Part shown: positions 1 through 6,098 of the stretch, piece after piece
How positions within the stretch are numbered: the stretch's first letter is position 1
How the letters are laid out: the number at the start of each line of letters is the position of its first letter
Assembly (NCBI GenBank): GCA_002309585.1
Contig: DBXN01000011.1
Coordinates: forward strand, 1-19,333
Length of the DNA stretch: 19,333 nucleotides
Reading direction: 5' to 3'
From: Verrucomicrobia bacterium UBA1211
Lineage (GTDB): Bacteria > Verrucomicrobiota > Kiritimatiellia > RFP12 > UBA1067
Made by a program: the position numbers and the translations under genes
Notes under the pieces: generated by a model
The model's database searches: none
Told to the model about the DNA's origin: nothing
What the model saw: the letters and a program-made list of their open reading frames with translations, nothing else

Positions 1-634
1 GTTCCGGCGCGGGTTCGGGGGCTCCCGCCGAGACGATCACCTGCGCGGGCCGCAGAACGCGCCCGGCCAGCTTCCAGCCGCGCCGGTACTGCTCGATCAC
101 GGTCATCGCGGGAACAGTCGGGGAGGGGATCTGGGAAAGCGCCTCATGGAAGTTGGGGTCGAACGCCGCCCCGGCGGCGTCGATCGGCTCCATTCCGAAC
201 TTCTTCAGCAACGTGACCAGTTGGTCATGGACCATCTTTACACCGGCCGCCATCGCGTCCTTCTCGACATCGCACTTGGAGAGGGCCAACTCCATGTTGT
301 CCACGATCGGCAACAGCTCCTCCAGCAGCCGCTCGTTTGCCCGTTTCACGAAATCATCCCGTTCGCGGACCTGCCGTTTCCGGAAATTGTCAAAATCGGC
401 CATGAGCCGTGTATAGCGGTCCTTAATCACCGCCAGCTCCTCGGCATCCTTGGACGGGGTCTGGGCCGTCTCGTCGGCACTCTCCGCCTCTTCCGCCGGC
501 GGTTGCGGCGCGTCAGCCTGCGATTCGGCATCCGCCGGTTTCTCAACGGGCTTCTGCGCGTCGCCTGCCGTCTCCGGTTGCCGCTCGTTCACATTCGTCT
601 GGGGCTGATCGTTCTTCTTGCTGAAAACCGACAT
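1..634 (-). CDS. grpE: GrpE nucleotide exchange factor (3' end cut by window edge)
   Basis: Co-chaperone that speeds ADP release from DnaK in the cytoplasm. The reverse-strand frame from the ATG at 634 is open for 211 codons to the window edge. An acidic, low-complexity N-terminal tail (about residues 1-65, rich in E, A, D and P) precedes a charged helix with DFDNFRKR at 80-87, which is typical of the GrpE dimer helix. The C-terminal beta domain shows FDPNFHEAL at 158-166 and GWKLAGRVLRPAQVIVS at about 187-203, both matching the GrpE signature. Only a short C-terminal tail should be missing. A GAGAGGA Shine-Dalgarno sits just upstream of the ATG and decides the start. It diverges from argC. 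No CIRCE (HrcA) operator is seen in the leader, so heat-shock control is not evident here. Confidence 0.95.
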   Translation of the reverse strand, partial: MSVFSKKNDQPQTNVNERQPETAGDAQKPVEKPADAESQADAPQPPAEEAESADETAQTPSKDAEELAVIKDRYTRLMADFDNFRKRQVRERDDFVKRANERLLEELLPIVDNMELALSKCDVEKDAMAAGVKMVHDQLVTLLKKFGMEPIDAAGAAFDPNFHEALSQIPSPTVPAMTVIEQYRRGWKLAGRVLRPAQVIVSAGAPEPAPE

Positions 635-725
635 GTCGTTCCTCTCTTCGCCGATGCTCTTCGGAAGCCCGCCGCGCCAGGTCCGCCGCGCGCGCTTCCG
701 CTTTCCTTACAAAAAAGAAACAAAC

Positions 726-754
726 ATTGTATATCGCTTGGCCGGGGATGTCGA
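726..754 (-). promoter_or_regulatory. Putative sigma70 promoter for grpE
   Basis: On the minus strand, TCGACA (749-754) and TACAAT (726-731) are separated by exactly 17 bases. Each box differs from consensus at one position. Transcription would start near 719 and give a leader of about 85 bases before the grpE ATG. The call rests on motif match and position only. Confidence 0.55.
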
Positions 755-858
755 GTGGCATTTGAGACCGGGCAATGCGTCGCTCAAAACTGGCTCCTCT
801 TTCGAGAGAGTGTCGTTATTATGGCAAACTGCAGCCCGGGCCCGTCTAAACATCCCGA

Positions 859-888
859 TTGCTTTTCTTCGGCATGTTGTAGTATGAT
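859..888 (+). promoter_or_regulatory. Putative sigma70 promoter for the argC operon
   Basis: TTGCTT (859-864) and TATGAT (883-888) are separated by 18 bases, directly upstream of argC. The predicted start near 895 gives a leader of only about 20 bases that contains the GAGGAG ribosome binding site. No ARG box-like palindrome was recognised. Confidence 0.5.
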
Positions 889-916
889 GGAGGTAACTGT
901 TTGAGGAGAGTGGTTT

Positions 917-1972
917 ATGATCCGTGTGAAAGTGGTTGGCGCGACAGGGTATGGCGGCATCGGGATTATTGAGTTGCTGTTGCGTCATCCGGAAGCGAAA
1001 CTGGTTACTCTGATCGCGCGGGAGGATGTCGGGAAGACGATTGCCCAGGTGTATCCGCATCTGGAGGGATTCTGCGATCTGCCGATCCTGGCGGCGGACG
1101 ATCCGGCGGCGGACGCCCCGGTGGACGTTGTGTTTTTCTCCACGCCTGACCGCGTGGGGATGTTTGACGCGCGTGCCGAGCTGGAGAAGGGCCGCAAGGT
1201 GATCGACTACAGCGGTGATTTCCGGTTCACAACGGCGGAGGCGTATGCCGATTACGCGACGCGCATCGGCAAAGATCCGGTTCACGCCTCGCCCGATCTG
1301 CTGGGCTCGAACGCCTACGGGATGGTGGAGCTGCACCGCGACGCGATCCGCCAGGCGCGGGTGGTGGGCAATCCGGGCTGCTTCGCCTGCAGTTGCATTC
1401 TGGGGCTGGCGCCGGCCGCGAAGAACAGGCTGGTGAATCCCCGGAGCGTGATCTGCGACTGCAAGAGCGGGATCTCCGGCGCGGGCAAGAAGCTGAACGC
1501 CGCGCACCATTATCCGCAGCGGTATGAGCAGATGAATGCCTATAAGCTTGCGGGCCACCAGCATGTGTGCGAAGTTGAGCGGGAGTTGAGCCTTCAGGGT
1601 GGCGAGCCGTTCACGGTCACCTTCACGGCGCAGGTGGTTCCGGTTTGCCGGGGAATCATGTCGTGTCTCTATGGCGATCTGCGTCGACCGATGACGGAGG
1701 ACGAGGTGGTCGCCCTCTATCGCGATTTCTACCGCGATAGCCCGTTCGTCCGGGTTTACGGCAGTACGGCAGCCGTTGGGACGATGCATGTGCGTGGGAC
1801 GAATTTCTGCAATCTGGTGGTGAGTGTCGATCAGCGGACCGACCGGTTGCGGGTGGTCTCCTATATCGATAATCTGGTGAAGGGGCAGGCGGGTTCCGCC
1901 CTGCAGGTCATGAATGTGATGTTCGGTTTGCCGGAGACGACCGGCCTTGATCATCCGGGGATGTATCCATGA
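917..1972 (+). CDS. argC: N-acetyl-gamma-glutamyl-phosphate reductase
   Basis: Third step of arginine biosynthesis: NADPH-dependent reduction of N-acetylglutamyl phosphate to the semialdehyde, in the cytoplasm. The 351 residues match the usual family length. The N-terminal nucleotide-binding loop is GATGYGG at 8-14. The catalytic Cys is C155 in GNPGCFA, and a conserved His region, GHQHVCE, begins at about 213. NLVKGQAGSALQVMN near 319-333 is the typical C-terminal signature. The start follows a good GAGGAG at 903-908. The stop overlaps the start of parB (ATGA), so the two are translationally coupled. No other arg gene lies in the window, so the pathway is dispersed in this genome. The identification is firm. 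Confidence 0.96.
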   Translation: MIRVKVVGATGYGGIGIIELLLRHPEAKLVTLIAREDVGKTIAQVYPHLEGFCDLPILAADDPAADAPVDVVFFSTPDRVGMFDARAELEKGRKVIDYSGDFRFTTAEAYADYATRIGKDPVHASPDLLGSNAYGMVELHRDAIRQARVVGNPGCFACSCILGLAPAAKNRLVNPRSVICDCKSGISGAGKKLNAAHHYPQRYEQMNAYKLAGHQHVCEVERELSLQGGEPFTVTFTAQVVPVCRGIMSCLYGDLRRPMTEDEVVALYRDFYRDSPFVRVYGSTAAVGTMHVRGTNFCNLVVSVDQRTDRLRVVSYIDNLVKGQAGSALQVMNVMFGLPETTGLDHPGMYP

Positions 1973-3006
1973 GTAACGCTTCCGATAAGAAAAAGAAGGA
2001 AAAGGGAAAGCCTGTCCAGCAACCGCACACGCCCGCCGTTCCCCATCGCTCCGCCCGACACGGTTTGGGCCGCGGATTGGATGCGCTGGTCATGCCGGTT
2101 TCGCAGCCGGTTGTCCAGACCCCGGCTGTGTCGCAGCCGGTTGTTCCCCGCGCGGCCGCGCCCGCGCCCGCCACACCCGCGCCGGATGCGGCCCATACGA
2201 TTTTCGATGTGCCGGTGGCGGACATCGCCCGGTCACCCTGGCAGCCGCGCCAGACTTTCGACGCTGATGCCCTGAAGGAGCTGGCCGATTCGATTAAGGC
2301 CAACGGCGTCCTGTCGCCATTGCTCTGCCGCAAGACTGCCGCCCACACCTATGAGCTGATCGCCGGCGAGCGGCGGTTGCGCGCCGCAATGGACGCGGGG
2401 TTGACGAAGGTGCCGGTGATGCTGATCGACGCCGAGGACCGCCGGGCGGCCGAACTGGCCATTATCGAGAATATCCAGCGCCAGGATCTGAATGTGATCG
2501 AAGAGGCGGAAGGATACCGTTCGTTGGCGGAGCAGTTCCACCTGACCCAGCAGGAGATCTCCGAACGGGTCGGCAAAGCCCGCGCGAGCGTGGCGAACGC
2601 GATGCGGCTTCTGGAGCTGCCGGATGAGGTCAAACAGATGGTCGGCGGCGGTATCCTCTCGGTCGGCCATGCGAAGGTCCTGCTGGGGTTGGGCGATGTG
2701 ACCGAACAAACGCTTCTGGGCCGGAAGAGCGTGACGGACGCGCTGACGGTCCGCCAGCTGGAACGGCTGATTCAGAAGCGGCGCGAGGCCCCGCCCGCGC
2801 CCAAGCAGAAACGGTCCGATCTGCCCGAATCGTATGTGCGGGATCTCTCGGACCGGTTGCATCGTCACTTCGGGACGGCGGTCCGCCTGACCCCGAGTGT
2901 CACCCATGCGAACGGCCGCCATACCAAGGGCGTGCTGGAGATCGATTTCTACGGCAATGACGATTTGGATCGGCTGTTGACCCTCTTGGGTGTGTCGGTG
3001 AATTAA
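1969..3006 (+). CDS. parB: ParB/Spo0J-family chromosome partitioning protein
   Basis: A CTP-dependent DNA-sliding clamp that loads at parS sites and works with ParA and SMC in chromosome segregation. A basic N-terminal tail with GLGRGLDAL (about 32-40) matches the ParA-contacting end of chromosomal ParBs. A Pro/Ala-rich linker (42-75) follows, containing a repeated VSQPVV peptide. The CTP-binding core shows GERRLRA at 133-139 and ENIQRQD at 167-173. The helix-turn-helix is around 191-213, and a C-terminal dimerisation domain follows. The length of 345 is normal. The start overlaps the argC stop by four bases. No parA is beside it and no full parS palindrome was found in the window, which is unusual because chromosomal parAB are normally adjacent. 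Confidence 0.93.
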   Translation: MSNASDKKKKEKGKPVQQPHTPAVPHRSARHGLGRGLDALVMPVSQPVVQTPAVSQPVVPRAAAPAPATPAPDAAHTIFDVPVADIARSPWQPRQTFDADALKELADSIKANGVLSPLLCRKTAAHTYELIAGERRLRAAMDAGLTKVPVMLIDAEDRRAAELAIIENIQRQDLNVIEEAEGYRSLAEQFHLTQQEISERVGKARASVANAMRLLELPDEVKQMVGGGILSVGHAKVLLGLGDVTEQTLLGRKSVTDALTVRQLERLIQKRREAPPAPKQKRSDLPESYVRDLSDRLHRHFGTAVRLTPSVTHANGRHTKGVLEIDFYGNDDLDRLLTLLGVSVN

Positions 3007-3007
3007 G

Positions 3008-3949
3008 ATGGACTTTCGGGCAGGGGTGTGCGTATGGGTGGCGGTCTCGCTGGCCGTCGTCGGGTGCGAAGACGGCTCCGGGCGGCGTCAGTCCGCCGAT
3101 GCCGCCCCGGTCACCTTTACCGCTGCCGATGCTGAATCGGCTTTGGGGCGCGTCCAATCGCTGGTGACAGCGTTCCCCGTCCGGGATGCCGGAACCCCTG
3201 CCGCCGGCGCGGCCGCGCGGTGGCTGGCGGAGTCCCTTCAGGCGATGAACATTCCCGCGACGGTGGACACCTTCGAGGATGCCTCTTGTGACGGGAAGGC
3301 TACGTTCCACAATGTGATTGGGACCTTGAAGGGGACGGGGGACGGGTGGATCGTCCTGCTCTCCCACTTCGACACGAAAAGCGGGGTCGGCGAGGGTTTT
3401 CAGGGCGCGAACGACGGGGGATCCTCGACCGGTCTTGTGTTGGAACTGGCCCGGTTGCTCCAGGCGCGCGCGCCGCGACGCCACAACATTCTGTTCGGAT
3501 TCATGGATGGCGAGGAGTGCAAGGTCGCCTATCGGGAGACGGACGGTTTTCACGGCAGCAAGCGGCTGGCCCGCCAGCTCCGGCGGGAGAAGCGGAAAGT
3601 CAAGGCGGTTATCCTCATGGATATGGTGGGGGATCGCGACCTCAAACTGATGGTGCCGCACAACGGGTCTGGGCCGTTGCGGGTATTGGCCCTCCAGGCG
3701 GCGGACGCCGTCGGGGAACGGGCGAAAATCGGCCTTTTCGACGGAGTCATCTTCGATGACCATCAGGCGTTTCTGGACGAGGGATTCCCTGCGGTCGATC
3801 TGATCGATTTCGATTACGGCAGCGAACCGGGGCGAAACGATTTTTGGCACACGCCGCTCGATACGCTCGACAAACTTTCCGCCGAATCCCTCCTGACGAC
3901 AGGCAAGATCGTGCTGGAAATGGTCAGAAGAGTGGAAGAGAAAGATTAA
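3008..3949 (+). CDS. Lipoprotein M28-family peptidase / glutaminyl cyclase-like
   Basis: A 313-residue zinc enzyme of the M28 fold, probably exported and lipid-anchored. A hydrophobic N-terminus ends in the lipobox VVGC, with the lipidated Cys at 20. Candidate metal ligands appear in family order: HFD (H120, D122), GANDGGSS (D136), DGEE (E169, E170), MDMVGD (D205) and FWHTPLDTLDKL (H281). The WHTPLDTLDKL ending and single-zinc pattern resemble bacterial glutaminyl-peptide cyclotransferases more than classical aminopeptidases. Either activity, pyroglutamate formation or peptide trimming, is possible. It starts one base after the parB stop, and its own Shine-Dalgarno is weak, so translation probably depends on coupling to parB. 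It converges with dnaB 28 bases later. Confidence 0.82.
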   Translation: MDFRAGVCVWVAVSLAVVGCEDGSGRRQSADAAPVTFTAADAESALGRVQSLVTAFPVRDAGTPAAGAAARWLAESLQAMNIPATVDTFEDASCDGKATFHNVIGTLKGTGDGWIVLLSHFDTKSGVGEGFQGANDGGSSTGLVLELARLLQARAPRRHNILFGFMDGEECKVAYRETDGFHGSKRLARQLRREKRKVKAVILMDMVGDRDLKLMVPHNGSGPLRVLALQAADAVGERAKIGLFDGVIFDDHQAFLDEGFPAVDLIDFDYGSEPGRNDFWHTPLDTLDKLSAESLLTTGKIVLEMVRRVEEKD

Positions 3950-3964
3950 CGGTTGTACTGCCTT

Positions 3965-3980
3965 TGACGGCTGACCGTCA
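3965..3980. terminator. Perfect hairpin between convergent genes, over the dnaB stop
   Basis: TGACGG-CTGA-CCGTCA forms a perfect 6-bp stem with a four-base loop in the gap between the convergent M28 peptidase and dnaB genes, and it includes the dnaB stop codon. No T-tract follows on either strand, so it is only a weak candidate for a shared terminator or transcript 3' end. Confidence 0.35.
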
Positions 3981-5420
3981 CGCTCTTGGCGGCTCGAAAC
4001 CGTCGGCTTCGTTGGCGGCATCCCGCCGGTCGCCGAAACGGGTCAGGGTGTCGTCAAAATCCAGCCGGACCTCGCCGGTCGGGCCATTCCGGTGTTTGGC
4101 GACATCGACGATCGCCAGCCGCTTGTCATCGAATTCCGGGTCTTTGGGCGCTTTGCAGGGACGGCGCAGAAGCAGCGCCACGTCGGCGTCCTGTTCAATG
4201 GCGCCTGAATCCCGGAGGTCGGAGAGTTTCGGTTTGTGCGAGGCGTCGCCCCGCTGTTCCGGCGCTCGGCTCAACTGGCTGAGGACGATCACGGGCAGAT
4301 TCAGCTCCTTCGCCATCGCCTTGATCTGGCCGGAGATTTGGGAGGTCTCGATCTGACGGCCCTGCTTGGCGAATTCGCGGCAGTTGCAGAGCTGGAGGTA
4401 GTCGATCACGATCAGCTCGATCTTGTACCGCTTCTTCATCCGACGCGCCCGCGCCCGCATGTCCATCACGTCCAAACCACCGGTGTCATCGCAATAGATC
4501 GGCGCCTTGCCGAGATCCGAGGCCGCGCGGGTCAGCTGCTGGTTGACCCGTTTGGGGTTGATGACCCCTTGGTCGATCTGGAACGCCGGGACACCCGCCA
4601 TGCCGCAGAGCATCCGCATTGCGAGCGATTCCGTCGACATTTCGAGCGAGAAGACCCCTACGCCGTGTGGCCGGTTGTGGTCGCCTTTCATCGGATTCCC
4701 GTTGATGTCCCGTCCCAGCGCGACACACTCCGCGATGTTCATCGCCAGCGAGGTTTTGCCCATGGAGGGCCGCGCCGCAAGGACGATCATCTCTCCGTTG
4801 CGAAGCCCCTTCAGTTTCTTGTCCAGGTTGGCGAGCCCGGTCGGCAGCCCCGCCACGGCGCCTTTTCCAAGGGAGAAGAGGCGCTCGATATGCGCCATCG
4901 TGTTAGTGATCGCCTGGGGCCAGTTCACACCGGTACCCTCGCGCCTGTCCGCGATGCTGAGAAACTGCTGTTCGACCTCGCCGAGGATCAGGTCCGCGCT
5001 GACCGCCTCGTCATAACAGCGCCGCTCGGCGTCGCGGGAACAGGCGATGACCTTGCGGAGCAGATGTTTTTGGCGGAGGATGTTGATGTAATATTCAGCA
5101 TGGGCGGCGGTGGGGGTCCGGTCGATCAGTTGCTGGAGCATGGCCGGACCGCCGACCTCGTCCAGCCGGTTCATGGCGCGCAGCCGCTCGTTCAGGGTGA
5201 CCGGATCGATGCTCATTGCCGCGCGGGACATCTCGGTCAGCGTCTCGAAGAGAAGCCGGTGGGAGGGGGCGAAGAAGGATTCCTCCGTGATGCCGTGCTC
5301 GGTGCAGAGGTCCATGACCCGCGAATCGCCCGTCGCGGCGTCCAGCAAGATTGATCCGAGAACGCCCTGTTCCGCCTCGTCGCTGTGGGGCGGGGTCCGC
5401 AATGTTGATGGGTTGGCCAT
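3978..5420 (-). CDS. dnaB: Replicative DNA helicase DnaB
   Basis: Hexameric helicase that unwinds DNA at the replication fork and recruits primase. From the ATG at 5420 it is 480 residues. The N-terminal domain opens with PPHSDEAEQGVLGSILLD (10-27). The RecA-like C-terminal domain has Walker A ARPSMGKT at 216-223, FSLEM at 257-261, Walker B VIDYLQL at 338-344, DLRDSGAIEQDAD at 401-413 and AKHRNGPTGE at 441-450 with the arginine finger region. The segment at 233-252, between the Walker A helix and FSLEM, is about 20 residues longer than in the typical family. The AAGGAAG site before 5420 supports that start. A longer in-frame start at 5489 also has an AAGGGG site, but it would add 23 residues not typical of DnaB. 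Confidence 0.96.
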   Translation of the reverse strand: MANPSTLRTPPHSDEAEQGVLGSILLDAATGDSRVMDLCTEHGITEESFFAPSHRLLFETLTEMSRAAMSIDPVTLNERLRAMNRLDEVGGPAMLQQLIDRTPTAAHAEYYINILRQKHLLRKVIACSRDAERRCYDEAVSADLILGEVEQQFLSIADRREGTGVNWPQAITNTMAHIERLFSLGKGAVAGLPTGLANLDKKLKGLRNGEMIVLAARPSMGKTSLAMNIAECVALGRDINGNPMKGDHNRPHGVGVFSLEMSTESLAMRMLCGMAGVPAFQIDQGVINPKRVNQQLTRAASDLGKAPIYCDDTGGLDVMDMRARARRMKKRYKIELIVIDYLQLCNCREFAKQGRQIETSQISGQIKAMAKELNLPVIVLSQLSRAPEQRGDASHKPKLSDLRDSGAIEQDADVALLLRRPCKAPKDPEFDDKRLAIVDVAKHRNGPTGEVRLDFDDTLTRFGDRRDAANEADGFEPPRA

Positions 5421-5718
5421 TGTTCTTCCTTGTGAAGGCTCAATCCGGCAAGGCACACTCTCCCTTCCGGACAGCCATAACGATACCATGCTTCCCCTTA
5501 CTGTGGGTACCGCTTTTTATTGACATTTTATCAACCGATGCCTGTGGGAAAGATCGAACGTTCACATCTCGATTACAATACTCGCCCGGAACGGGATTTG
5601 CTTTTGGCCTTGTGTGGATCTCAATGGGTTTGATAAGATTCAATTATAAAAGTGGGTTACACAGACGAAGGTACTTTCATTTGTGTAAATGGCGATTCAC
5701 AGAAGAGGGGCTGGTTTC
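5421..5718. other. AT-richer intergenic gap upstream of dnaB
   Basis: About 300 bases without a supported gene. On the minus strand a TAAAAT hexamer (5525-5530) could be a -10 box for dnaB, but no good -35 stands 16-18 bases away. On the plus strand a TTGACA (5520-5525) lacks a matching -10. The base composition is visibly lower in GC than the flanking genes. No tRNA or terminator is seen. Confidence 0.5.
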
Positions 5719-6098
5719 ATGAGAACAAAGAAAGTGAAGTGTAAGTTACTTCAGAAGGCACGGCATGTGCTGATAACTTTGTCGGTTTTCTTGGCTTTTG
5801 ATGCGTCGGCATCGGCGCGTTGACCGAAGACGGTTCGGAAATCGGGTGCAGGACCTCCTCCGCACTCGGATTCCTCGGACAGAATGATCGGTCGCACTTC
5901 ATCTGCCGCGAGGTGAAGGCGCTCGTCTTCGAGGCGTGGGTACGGTTGCGCAACATTCCGAACCGTTCCCGGGATTCCGCCTCCTCTTGGTACGATGATC
6001 TTCATCAGATAATACGGTTGGCGTTAGGGTTCTTGGTTCATGGATTTCCCCATGGGGAATTGCGGGTAACGAAAGACGTTGAGGTGTCGGGATGGTGA
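5719..6098 (+). pseudogene. Decayed secreted LamG-like protein (signal peptide plus frameshifted domain fragment)
   Basis: The ATG at 5719 opens a 34-codon frame that is a textbook signal peptide: a Lys-rich start, a hydrophobic core (HVLITLSVFLAF) and an SASA cleavage region. It hits TGA at 5821. From there the next frame, open to 6098, reads like a LamG/concanavalin-type domain: SALGFLGQND resembles the usual ALxFDGxND strand, VFEAWVRLRNIP the usual FTxEAWVR strand, and RLALGF and HGELRV the later strands. One frameshift joining the two would give a normal secreted LamG start. The rest of such a protein is absent because the next gene starts at 6092. This is seen as decay rather than a working gene. 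The LamG assignment is pattern recognition, not a search result. Confidence 0.5.

Noticed and set aside
344..358. Half-match to a parS palindrome (CGTTTCACG) inside grpE
   Set aside because: Only the left half matches; the right half does not, and the bases are explained by grpE codons.
707..1954. Long antisense ORF opposite argC
   Set aside because: Arg/His-rich low-information translation typical of the antisense frame of a GC-rich gene; argC on the other strand is certain.
2099..2143. Repeated DNA TCGCAGCCGGTTGT within parB
   Set aside because: It encodes the repeated VSQPVV peptide in the low-complexity Pro/Ala linker; no need for a separate element.
5520..5525. TTGACA as a plus-strand -35 box
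   Set aside because: No -10-like hexamer occurs 15-19 bases downstream and no gene begins within a reasonable distance.
5751..6005. Minus-strand ORF of 84 codons in the dnaB to HzsA-like gap
   Set aside because: The plus-strand signal peptide and LamG-like pattern explain the region better; no ribosome binding site or motif is seen on the minus strand.
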